Positions 17,239 through 24,886 of a stretch of DNA of 51,606 nucleotides are shown here, piece after piece. The DNA lies in NCBI GenBank assembly GCA_947176915.1, contig CAMWSM010000008.1:1-51606 (forward strand). The letters are read 5' to 3'. Numbering within the stretch: position 1 is the first letter of the stretch; each line of letters opens with the position of its first letter. Made by a program: the position numbers and the translations under genes. A model generated the notes under the pieces. That model saw only the letters and a list, made by a program, of their open reading frames with translations. It was not told where the DNA came from and ran no database searches. The stretch comes from an uncultured Porphyromonadaceae bacterium (GTDB taxonomy: Bacteria; Bacteroidota; Bacteroidia; Bacteroidales; Muribaculaceae).

Positions 17239-17871
17239 ATGAGCGGTAGCGGTGAGAGGGCATGGAACACTGTTTTATTCGGTGTTCTCACAGGGATGGC
17301 TATATTGGGCGCCGGGGCAATAATGGCTGAGAGTGAAATCACATTTATAAATATTTGGATATTTCTATTTCTCCTTTTGTTGGCAGGTCTGGGATTGGGA
17401 CGATTGTTCCGCAGAACAGTGCTGTGTCGGGCATGGCCGGGGATGCCTGAATGGGTTAACATGGTTTTCATAGCTATAGTTTTCACTGCGATAACCGGCG
17501 GAGGTATTCTCCTTGTCAATTCCTTGTGTAGCGACAGTGGAAGGATGGAGGAGAGAGAAGTTGTCGTGGAACGCAAGATTATTAAGACCCGCCATAAGAC
17601 TCAGAAAACAGGGAGGCACACTTATTCAAGCGGTGCTCCTTACCATGTGTATTATCTGGAACTCAAATTTGCCGATGGACGTAAGGTAGAGCTTCAACCC
17701 CCTTATAAGGTATACCAAAAGGTAGAGAAGGGAGACACGGCGCTTATACGTGTCGGCAGAGGAGCCCTTATGATGAATGTATGCGACCCTAAGAGCTTAA
17801 GGTTGAAGCATCCTCCCCTTAAAAGGAAAAGGTTTGGTTTCGGATATGGAAATAGAAGACGAAAATTGTAA
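17239..17871 (+). CDS. Hypothetical membrane protein with an extracytoplasmic basic domain
   Basis: Not recognised beyond a loose resemblance to DUF3592-type proteins. The 210 residues have three hydrophobic segments (about 13-30, 36-56, 75-95). A charged linker (EEREVVVERKIIKTRHKTQK) and a beta-rich domain follow, with Tyr-rich strands (YHVYYLELKFADGRKVEL), ending in an Arg/Lys-rich tail (KRKRFGFGYGNRRRKL). It starts 34 bp after the HU terminator. No partner gene is obvious, since the next gene is convergent. Confidence 0.75.
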   Translation: MSGSGERAWNTVLFGVLTGMAILGAGAIMAESEITFINIWIFLFLLLLAGLGLGRLFRRTVLCRAWPGMPEWVNMVFIAIVFTAITGGGILLVNSLCSDSGRMEEREVVVERKIIKTRHKTQKTGRHTYSSGAPYHVYYLELKFADGRKVELQPPYKVYQKVEKGDTALIRVGRGALMMNVCDPKSLRLKHPPLKRKRFGFGYGNRRRKL

Positions 17872-17982
17872 ATAACTTTTATAAATTATTGATATATAAA
17901 TAGTATTCCCTGTAGATAACTTTTGTAATCCCGGAATCGAATATTGTTTGCAACAGGCTTAATCGCATTGCTACATATTTAA

Positions 17983-19527
17983 TCAGGATTTGATAATCCA
18001 TTTATCGAGTCCACGTTTTGAGGAGGAGAAGTTTGCTCCGATGCGGAATATTTTTCTGTAGTCTGCGTCAAATCTGCCAGCATAGTCTCGGTCCTCAATC
18101 TGCCTGAGGGCTTCCTCCGGGGAGCCGTCATACTTGAACTCGAAAATATAGATGAACCTCTTTGTGCGGACCACCAGATCTGTCCTTCCGATGTTCGTGT
18201 GCTCCTCCACCCGCGCATCCATACCCACGAGGGTGAAAAGTAGGTATACCACGTTCTGATAGAACTTCTCGGAGTGCTGCTCGTAAGGGACGGCCTTTAC
18301 CATAGCTTGCAGGCGACGCATGAACTGTTCGGGCTTTCCATCAAGTATCTCATCCTGGAAATCCCATAGAGAGAACTCCCCGTTAAGGTCGTCCATCTGG
18401 GGGAGGTATAGTGGTCTAAGCTTCTCGGCGAAAGCGCACTCCACCTCATGATTTGGAAAATGCAGCTCGTACCTTCTGCCGCTCACAGTCTTGATAGTCA
18501 GGTATCCTGTCTGGAAAAGGAGGGGTATTGGGTTGGTGTCCTCCATTCCGATTGAGACGAGGTCAGACTCCATTGTCCTGATGCTGTTTAGGGCAGGGAG
18601 AAGCATCCTGTTGTCCCTGATTCTTCTGACGAGGAATGTAGGCGTTCCCGTCTCGAACCAATAGAAACCGAATTTCCCCTCCTCCAGGGCGTTCAGGAGG
18701 CTCCAGGGATTATAAAGTCTTGAGCCCTTTTCAGCAAATAGGTATCCGTCGTAGTAATACCTCAGATTCTCGAGAGCCTGTTTGCATGTCAAGCCGTTTT
18801 TTTTTGCCATCTTCTCTATACCCCGGGGAAAGTTCTGGCAGAGTTCCTTCTCGGATATTCCGCAGATGTCAGCAAACCTATCTGAGAGAGAGATGTCCCG
18901 AAGGTTGTTAAGGTCGCTGAAAATACTGACTTTGCTGAAACGCGCCACTCCGGTCAGCATTGCGAAACGTATATGGCGGTCCATGGACTTAAGGACTCCG
19001 AAGAATCCTTTCAGGATTGCCTGGTTTTTGGCGAAGAGGGCAGGGTTGTTCTCGACATTCAGCAGCGGTTTGTCGTATTCATCCACGAGAATCACCACCT
19101 TTTTACCAATTTTTTCATTTATGGTCTTAATGAGGCGCGTAAATCTGCTTGCAAAGCTATTTTCATGAATAGTTACTTCAAAATTACTTTCATAGTCACG
19201 AAGAATGCGGTCAAGAATAATATCCAATCCATCCTCTAATTGATAGTTTTCCGCATTGAGGTCAATATGGATTACCGGGAGCTGATTCCATTCAACCTCC
19301 AATGAGTCAATAGCGAGTCCTCGGAAAAGATCGCGTCGACCCTCGAAGAAAGAATGTAGTGTAGAGAGCAGGAGACTTTTTCCGAACCGTCGCGGACGGC
19401 TCAGGAATATATATTGCCCTGTTTCCAGAAGTTCAGGAATAATAGCAGTCTTATCGACATAGGTATAGCCTGATTCTATTATTTTCTGAAAGGTCTGTAG
19501 TCCTATTGGATATTTCTCCGATTTCAT
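17983..19527 (-). CDS. AAA-ATPase-like protein with C-terminal PD-(D/E)XK nuclease domain
   Basis: A 514-residue member of the family with an N-terminal AAA-ATPase-like domain (Walker A within SRPRRFGKSLLLSTL, about 38-52; Walker B VVILVDEYDKPLL, about 144-156) and a C-terminal PD-(D/E)XK domain (about 410-510). The nuclease residues are intact: GRTDLVV, then FEFKYDG. The family is abundant and often decayed in Bacteroidales gut genomes, and is thought to have a selfish or defence-related role that remains unproven. It has its own promoter and stands alone, divergent from argS. No truncation is seen. Confidence 0.88.
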   Translation of the reverse strand: MKSEKYPIGLQTFQKIIESGYTYVDKTAIIPELLETGQYIFLSRPRRFGKSLLLSTLHSFFEGRRDLFRGLAIDSLEVEWNQLPVIHIDLNAENYQLEDGLDIILDRILRDYESNFEVTIHENSFASRFTRLIKTINEKIGKKVVILVDEYDKPLLNVENNPALFAKNQAILKGFFGVLKSMDRHIRFAMLTGVARFSKVSIFSDLNNLRDISLSDRFADICGISEKELCQNFPRGIEKMAKKNGLTCKQALENLRYYYDGYLFAEKGSRLYNPWSLLNALEEGKFGFYWFETGTPTFLVRRIRDNRMLLPALNSIRTMESDLVSIGMEDTNPIPLLFQTGYLTIKTVSGRRYELHFPNHEVECAFAEKLRPLYLPQMDDLNGEFSLWDFQDEILDGKPEQFMRRLQAMVKAVPYEQHSEKFYQNVVYLLFTLVGMDARVEEHTNIGRTDLVVRTKRFIYIFEFKYDGSPEEALRQIEDRDYAGRFDADYRKIFRIGANFSSSKRGLDKWIIKS

Positions 19528-19556
19528 ATTGAGTAAACTAAGGAATAACTTAATCG

Positions 19557-19564
19557 CAAAGGTA
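19557..19564 (-). promoter_or_regulatory. Promoter TACCTTTG for the AAA/PD-(D/E)XK gene
   Basis: It matches TAnnTTTG on the minus strand 30 bp before the ATG at 19527. A TTTTTG run lies upstream. Confidence 0.55.
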
Positions 19565-19669
19565 ACAAAAAGATCAGATAAAGTGAAATTGAAAGATAAA
19601 AGAATATGGATTGGAAGATAGAGAATAATATTTTCTAAGGGGAAGGAATGAGGATTCAGAATTTTTGAT

Positions 19670-19677
19670 TAAATTTG
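19670..19677 (+). promoter_or_regulatory. Promoter TAAATTTG for argS
   Basis: An exact TAnnTTTG on the plus strand, 38 bp before the argS ATG. Confidence 0.6.
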
Positions 19678-19715
19678 CAGGTTAATAATGTAATATAAAA
19701 TCGACTGTCAGAGAA

Positions 19716-21491
19716 ATGACAATAGAATCAATAATTTCGAACGCCGTTTCCAAAGCTTTGAAAGAGCTTTACGGAGTTGATGTGGAGGCATCCTCAATTG
19801 TGCCGCAAGCCACAAGAAAAGAGTTTGAGGGAAATCTTACAATTGTTGTTTTCCCTTATCTGAAAGCATCACATAAAAGTCCGGAAGCTACTGCCACGGA
19901 GATTGGGGAATGGCTGGTTGCCAATGAACCGGCAGTGGCAAAATTTAACGTTGTCAAAGGATTCCTTAACATAAGTGTCAATCCTGCTTTTTGGCTTGAC
20001 GTGCTCCATGAGATTGCGGAAGATCCTCATTATGGCATCAGTGAGGCAGGAGAAGGTGCAGAATTGGTTATGGTAGAGTATTCCTCGCCTAACACCAACA
20101 AACCGTTGCATCTCGGGCATGTCCGTAATAATCTTCTCGGATATTCCTTGTCAAGGATACTTCAGGCAAATGGTAAAAAAGTGGTTAAGACAAATATCGT
20201 CAACGATCGCGGCATCCATATATGCAAGTCAATGCTTGCCTGGAAGAAATGGGGCGACGGTGCCACTCCGGAATCAACCGGCAAGAAGGGAGACCATCTT
20301 ATCGGCGATTTCTACGTAGAGTTTGACAAGCATTTCAAGCAGGAGGTGAAGGATCTGATGGATAAGGGGCTCACTAAAGAGGAAGCCGAAGCAAAGTCGC
20401 CCCTTATGCTTGAAGCCCGGGAGATGCTACGCCAATGGGAGGCAGGAGATCCGGAGGTTCGTGAACTCTGGAAGACTATGAACGGCTGGGTGTACGAAGG
20501 TTTTGATGAGACCTATAAGAAGATGGGTGTGGATTTCGATAAGATATATTATGAATCAGACACCTATCTTGAGGGTAAAGACCTTGTGCTCGGCGGACTC
20601 GAAACGGGAATCATGTATCGCAAGCCGGACGGCTCTGTTTGGGCAGACCTCACCCCTGACGGTCTTGACCATAAGCTTCTGCTTCGTGCGGACGGCACAT
20701 CGGTGTACATGACTCAGGACATAGGCACAGCCAAACTCCGCTATCAGGACTATCCTATCGACAAGATGATATATGTGGTGGGCAATGAGCAGAACTATCA
20801 TTTTCAGGTGCTCTCCCTCCTTCTTGACAAACTCGGATTCAAATGGGGCAAGGATCTTACACATTTCTCCTATGGAATGGTAGAACTCCCTGAAGGGAAG
20901 ATGAAATCCAGAGAAGGGACAGTGGTGGATGCCGACGACCTTATGGAGCAGATGATTGATTCAGCACGCGAGACCTCCGCAGAACGTTTTGTCGATATGC
21001 CTGCAGAGGAAGCCGCAGAGGTATCAAGAATGGTAGGGCTCGGAGCTTTGAAGTATTTCCTTCTCAAGGTAGATCCTAAGAAGAATATGCTCTTCAATCC
21101 TAAAGAATCTATCGATTTCAATGGCAATACCGGTCCGTTCCTGCAATATACCTACGCGCGTATCCGTTCAGTTATACGTCGTGCCGGAGGTGTAGACCTA
21201 TCTGCTGTTCCCACGGCGGAGCCTAATGAAAAAGAGGCAACCTTGATTCAGAAAGTAGCTGATTTCCCTTCCATCGTGAAGGAAGCCGGCAGGAGCTATT
21301 CTCCAGCCCTCATAGCCAATTATTGCTATGAACTTGCAAAGGAATACAACCAGTTCTATCACGACTATTCAATATTGAAGGAGGAAAAATCCGATATCCG
21401 GCAGCTGCGTCTCATCCTTTCGGCAGTAGTGGCACGCACATTGAAAGAGGGAGTGTCTCTTCTTGGAATGGAGATGCCTGAAAGAATGTAG
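19716..21491 (+). CDS. argS: Arginyl-tRNA synthetase
   Basis: Charges tRNA-Arg. A class I synthetase of 591 residues with the N-terminal additional domain (about 1-105) and the HIGH-type signature HLGH (132-135, in PLHLGHVRNNLLG). The Rossmann catalytic core follows, with the KMSKS equivalent KMKSREGT near residue 395. The C-terminal helical anticodon-binding domain (about 465-591) ends GVSLLGMEMPERM. Length is normal and the gene is monocistronic. Confidence 0.97.
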   Translation: MTIESIISNAVSKALKELYGVDVEASSIVPQATRKEFEGNLTIVVFPYLKASHKSPEATATEIGEWLVANEPAVAKFNVVKGFLNISVNPAFWLDVLHEIAEDPHYGISEAGEGAELVMVEYSSPNTNKPLHLGHVRNNLLGYSLSRILQANGKKVVKTNIVNDRGIHICKSMLAWKKWGDGATPESTGKKGDHLIGDFYVEFDKHFKQEVKDLMDKGLTKEEAEAKSPLMLEAREMLRQWEAGDPEVRELWKTMNGWVYEGFDETYKKMGVDFDKIYYESDTYLEGKDLVLGGLETGIMYRKPDGSVWADLTPDGLDHKLLLRADGTSVYMTQDIGTAKLRYQDYPIDKMIYVVGNEQNYHFQVLSLLLDKLGFKWGKDLTHFSYGMVELPEGKMKSREGTVVDADDLMEQMIDSARETSAERFVDMPAEEAAEVSRMVGLGALKYFLLKVDPKKNMLFNPKESIDFNGNTGPFLQYTYARIRSVIRRAGGVDLSAVPTAEPNEKEATLIQKVADFPSIVKEAGRSYSPALIANYCYELAKEYNQFYHDYSILKEEKSDIRQLRLILSAVVARTLKEGVSLLGMEMPERM

Positions 21492-21621
21492 GCTTTCACC
21501 GTTTACTTTCCTTTATATTTCGGTATTTAAGTTTGGAAGGGTAGAGGATTGCGGTCAGCATGCAGTTAATAAACCTTTCCTGTATATTAAGGTCAAAATA
21601 AGAAACAAAACATAAAATAAT

Positions 21622-22347
21622 ATGGATTACAGAAATCAGAATGTTACTCCTCCCCCTTATTACGGGAGCAGTTCTTCAGTAACAACCCAGACAAATGCAG
21701 TGATGAAGCGCGTCTATGTGCGCATGTTCATCGGTCTTCTTATCTCAGCATTCTGCGCACTCGGAATCGTGTCAAGTCCGGCTGCGATGAACTTCTTCTT
21801 CGGAAGCAAGATCGTGTTTTGGGGTATTCTAATAGCTATGTTCGCTATGGCATGGATCCTTCCGAGCCGCATGACTAAAATGTCGTCGGCAGCCGTACTT
21901 GGCTGCTTCTGCCTCTTCTCGGCATTGATGGGTGTATGGCTTGCTCCGATATTTATTGTCTATAAGCTCGGCACGATTGTCTATACCTTCTTTATCACGG
22001 CAGGCACGTTTGGCGCAATGTCTGTGTATGGCTATTTCACCAAGACAGATCTTTCTAAGATGGGGAGCTATCTGATGATGGCTCTTATCGGCTTAATTAT
22101 CGCCAGCATAGTCAATATCTTCTTGAAGAGCAACACAATGGAATGGATCATCTCCATTATCGGTGTGTTGGTATTTACCGGACTTACCGCATGGGATACA
22201 CAGGCTGTTAAACGTCTTGCAGCCGCTAATCTCGATCCTCAGATGGCTGATAAGCTGGCAACCATAGGCGCAATGAATCTCTATCTCGACTTCATAAATC
22301 TCTTCCTCTTCCTGCTCCGTATTTTTGGCGGAGGAAGCCGCGACTAA
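21622..22347 (+). CDS. Bax inhibitor-1/YccA family membrane protein
   Basis: A 241-residue protein with seven hydrophobic segments (from about residue 35 to the end), preceded by a 30-residue polar, Pro/Ser/Thr-rich N-terminus. Family signs include VYVRMFIGLLIS at the first helix and the conserved TGLTAWDTQAVKRL before the last helix, where acidic residues form a proposed di-aspartyl proton/calcium sensor. Some bacterial relatives are pH-dependent calcium leak channels; a role in membrane quality control by binding FtsH is known for E. coli YccA. Which applies here is unknown. A strong terminator follows. Confidence 0.92.
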   Translation: MDYRNQNVTPPPYYGSSSSVTTQTNAVMKRVYVRMFIGLLISAFCALGIVSSPAAMNFFFGSKIVFWGILIAMFAMAWILPSRMTKMSSAAVLGCFCLFSALMGVWLAPIFIVYKLGTIVYTFFITAGTFGAMSVYGYFTKTDLSKMGSYLMMALIGLIIASIVNIFLKSNTMEWIISIIGVLVFTGLTAWDTQAVKRLAAANLDPQMADKLATIGAMNLYLDFINLFLFLLRIFGGGSRD

Positions 22348-22372
22348 TTCTTGAGATTCTTTTTGATTAAAT

Positions 22373-22425
22373 AAAAGAATTCCCCTTGATGACCGTAATT
22401 CACGGCATCAAGGGGAATTCTTTTG
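22373..22425 (+). terminator. Very long hairpin terminator after the BI-1 gene
   Basis: AAAAGAATTCCCCTTGATG pairs perfectly with CATCAAGGGGAATTCTTTT, with an inner CCGT/ACGG pair. It is A-flanked and T-flanked, so it can work in both directions. Confidence 0.88.
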
Positions 22426-22475
22426 CGTTATGATTTGTTAACATACAACTGCCGTAGGTTGGCAGTCAGTGTCGC

Positions 22476-22483
22476 TAATTTTG
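22476..22483 (+). promoter_or_regulatory. Promoter TAATTTTG for the 35-residue gene
   Basis: An exact -7 consensus on the plus strand, 74 bp before the small ORF. TTGG lies 13 bp upstream, closer than the usual 19-21, so the -33 element is weak. Confidence 0.55.
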
Positions 22484-22557
22484 CATTGTCAAATCAAATG
22501 AATCGTAAACCGGGCTGAAGCTTGCCATTCATCAGCCCATAACGCCAAATCAAAATT

Positions 22558-22665
22558 ATGAAAGGTTATTCATCCAAAAAGAGAGGTCTGAATCTCGGAC
22601 TAATTTCAATTTATGCTACAGGGCTTGCAATTATGATTCTTCAGATTCGCAGCCTGGTGGGCTGA
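22558..22665 (+). CDS. Candidate 35-residue single-pass membrane protein
   Basis: ATG to TGA encodes 35 residues with a basic start (MKGYSSKKRG), then one hydrophobic segment of about 20 residues (LNLGLISIYATGLAIMILQI), ending RSLVG. The layout fits a small membrane protein with the N-terminus inside. The case for reality rests on context: a consensus promoter lies upstream, a terminator 30 bp downstream, and the unit is isolated by the BI-1 terminator. No family is recognised. It could instead be a non-coding transcript that happens to hold an ORF. Confidence 0.5.
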   Translation: MKGYSSKKRGLNLGLISIYATGLAIMILQIRSLVG

Positions 22666-22693
22666 AAAAGATAACACTTCTTGACTTGCCCGA

Positions 22694-22729
22694 AACGGAG
22701 CGCTCATTTAATGTGGGCCTCCGTTTTTT
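22694..22729 (+). terminator. Terminator of the 35-residue gene
   Basis: AACGGAG and CTCCGTT form the stem (extended by GC pairs inward), followed by six T on the plus strand. Confidence 0.78.
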
Positions 22730-22741
22730 CATTGTCAGGAT

Positions 22742-23413
22742 TCATTTCTTACGACCGAATTTTGCGCATTTGGGGGAGAAAGCGAGGGTAACGCAGCAGC
22801 CGTCGCTCTCGTAGCTGTATAGCTCCATCTCATATTCTCCGCTTGGAAGATGAAGGGTGGCTTTTCCTAATATCGGCTCAGGCGCCCCCGGAAGATTCAT
22901 TTCTCTGTCGATTCCGGGGAGGGAATATAGGGTTATGTCTGTACGGAAATCCAATCCTTCAGTCATGGCTGCTTTATAGAGAGCTTCTTTACACGTCCAG
23001 GCAATGATATTATCTTCCAGACTTTCGGCATTGACCATAGAAAGTTCTTCCGGAGAAAGGAACCGCTCACGAATCTTAAGCACCTGACTACGGTTAAGTT
23101 TCTCGGCGTCTATGCCCATTGCCGTGCGTGGACTGAACTCTGAAAGACCGGCTTCGGGAGTTTTGGGTAGACTCGCCACAGCAAGAAGATGGTCTGTATG
23201 AGTTATGGAGATGCGTGTAGTCGTGCCGAACAGAAAGGGAGCGCCATTGGGAAAATGTCCGATTTCTCTGAAACCGTCTCTGCCATTTTCACAATATATC
23301 TGTAGAGCCATTGTGCGCCATATATTTCCAGAGCGGTTTTCCATGCCGGACACTTCATCAACTTTAATGCCTACAGGAGTAGGATGATGCCAGAATATAA
23401 ATTCAGTTTCCAT
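22742..23413 (-). CDS. 4'-phosphopantetheinyl transferase superfamily protein
   Basis: Transfers the phosphopantetheine arm of CoA to carrier proteins. It is a 223-residue Sfp-type pseudo-dimer. The magnesium-binding motif appears as MGIDAEKL (about 113-120) and the second motif as WTCKEALYKA (about 154-163). An upstream ITHTDHLLAVAS segment matches the conserved SISHs region. The gene follows gldE by 22 bp, and this pair is common in Bacteroidales. It is probably the carrier-protein activator for fatty-acid or similar synthesis; no biosynthetic cluster is near. Confidence 0.9.
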   Translation of the reverse strand: METEFIFWHHPTPVGIKVDEVSGMENRSGNIWRTMALQIYCENGRDGFREIGHFPNGAPFLFGTTTRISITHTDHLLAVASLPKTPEAGLSEFSPRTAMGIDAEKLNRSQVLKIRERFLSPEELSMVNAESLEDNIIAWTCKEALYKAAMTEGLDFRTDITLYSLPGIDREMNLPGAPEPILGKATLHLPSGEYEMELYSYESDGCCVTLAFSPKCAKFGRKK

Positions 23414-23430
23414 GGTGAAGAGGGGAGGGG

Positions 23431-23453
23431 GTATGTTAAGATGTTAAGAGGGT
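23431..23453. repeat. Short GTTAAGAT repeat (site C)
   Basis: Two to three units (GTATGTTAAGATGTTAAGAG) span the junction between the phosphopantetheinyl transferase start and the gldE stop. The unit matches site B. Confidence 0.65.
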
Positions 23454-24803
23454 TGGTTTTTCTGAGGAGAGGGTAACTTTCACTTTTGTGATGCGATGAC
23501 GTTCAATCTGCATAACTTGAAACCGACAGTTTCCTCGTGAAAGCACCTCTTTCAGGGTTGGGAAATCACCTTTTATTTCAAGAAGAAGTCCTGCAAGGGT
23601 TTCTGCATCTCCTCGGTCGCCGAGTTCCTCCTCCTCAATATCTATAATATGGCAGAAATCCCCGATAGGAATTTTTGCATCGAAGAGATAGGTGTTGGCA
23701 TTTATTTTTTTATACATTGAGGTGCTTTCGTCATATTCATCATCAATTTCTCCGACAATTTCCTCAATGATGTCTTCCAGGGTAACCATACCCTGTGTGC
23801 CGCCATATTCATCAACAACGATGGCAATATGGATTTTCTTCTTGCGGAAATCCTCAAGAAGATCATCTATATTGCGGCTTTCCGGCACGAAATATGGTTC
23901 GCGAAGGAGTGTCTGCCAGCGGAACGAATCTCCTTGTTTCCCGATATATGGGAGAAGATCTTTTGAATAAAGTATTCCCCGAATCATATCCTGCGATGTG
24001 TCATAAACGGGAATACGGCTATAGCCCGACTTCAGGATCACCTCCATAGCTTCACTCCAGGATGCATGATATTCAATTGCGGTAATGTCGACACGCGAAA
24101 TCATTATATCGCTCACCTCCTTTTCGCCGAATGAGAGAATCCCCTCAAGCATCTCTTTGTCTTCACCCTCCTTTATGTCGGAAATACTGAGGGCTTTTTC
24201 AAGCTCATCGGTGGATAGATTTTCATTCTTCTTGGTAACCACTTTATTGACCAAGACGGATGAACGCACCATTATTTTGGCAAACGGAGCGAGGATGTTA
24301 TAGAGAAGAGAGAGAGGGGAGGAGGCTACCATTACCCATTTTAGGGTTCTGCCTCTGGCTACGAGCTTAGGGAAGATTTCTCCGAAAAGGAGAAGGAGAA
24401 AAGTCAGAAGGACAGTCTGCACAAGGAAATCAAGCACACTGTTATTGAACTTCAGCACCTGATTGAAAGCGAAGCTCAAAAGCACTACCATCGTGATATT
24501 GACAAGATTATTTGAGATGAGGATGGTGGCAAGCAGGCGCTCGCTGTTTTCAAGGAGATGGCATGCCTTACGTGCCTGAGGATCGGAATCCTCCTCAAGG
24601 TCGTTCACTTCAGATTGCGAAAGACCGAAATATGCTATTTCACTTCCGGAAACAAATGCCGAAATCAAAAGGCAAATCATTGCAATAACCACAGTCATTC
24701 CCCATGTAACCCAGCTTGTGGGATTGTGAAACTCCACAGCCTGTGCGCCAAGAATGACAAGGGAAATTAATGGTGAGGATGATGGTAAAGGATCTGTATC
24801 CAA
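23436..24803 (-). CDS. gldE: GldE-like CNNM/CBS transporter-type protein
   Basis: A 455-residue CorC/HlyC-family protein. The CNNM (DUF21) membrane domain has four hydrophobic segments (about 15-190; includes SGSEIAYFGLSQ). A CBS pair (about 215-345, with SDIMISRVDI and the VVDEYGGTQGMVTLEDI motif) and a C-terminal CorC_HlyC domain (about 365-450) follow. In Flavobacterium, GldE affects gliding. Gut Bacteroidales do not glide, so the role here is more likely in ion (magnesium or cobalt) homeostasis or membrane support. A TAACTTTG promoter lies 29 bp upstream. Confidence 0.88.
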   Translation of the reverse strand: MDTDPLPSSSPLISLVILGAQAVEFHNPTSWVTWGMTVVIAMICLLISAFVSGSEIAYFGLSQSEVNDLEEDSDPQARKACHLLENSERLLATILISNNLVNITMVVLLSFAFNQVLKFNNSVLDFLVQTVLLTFLLLLFGEIFPKLVARGRTLKWVMVASSPLSLLYNILAPFAKIMVRSSVLVNKVVTKKNENLSTDELEKALSISDIKEGEDKEMLEGILSFGEKEVSDIMISRVDITAIEYHASWSEAMEVILKSGYSRIPVYDTSQDMIRGILYSKDLLPYIGKQGDSFRWQTLLREPYFVPESRNIDDLLEDFRKKKIHIAIVVDEYGGTQGMVTLEDIIEEIVGEIDDEYDESTSMYKKINANTYLFDAKIPIGDFCHIIDIEEEELGDRGDAETLAGLLLEIKGDFPTLKEVLSRGNCRFQVMQIERHRITKVKVTLSSEKPTLLTS

Positions 24804-24831
24804 AATTTGATATGTATTGGTTATTATGATG

Positions 24832-24839
24832 CAAAGTTA
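24832..24839 (-). promoter_or_regulatory. Promoter TAACTTTG for gldE
   Basis: Minus-strand TAnnTTTG ends 29 bp before the gldE ATG. It marks a break between the AddA-like gene and gldE. Confidence 0.6.
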
Positions 24840-24886
24840 AATAATTATGCTGACAAATGCAAATATATTTCAGCCGACTACCTGAA

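Noticed and set aside
17983..19527. A phage-defence island around the AAA/PD-(D/E)XK gene
   Set aside because: The gene stands alone between housekeeping genes, and its family is scattered through gut Bacteroidales genomes; no partner genes support a defence system.
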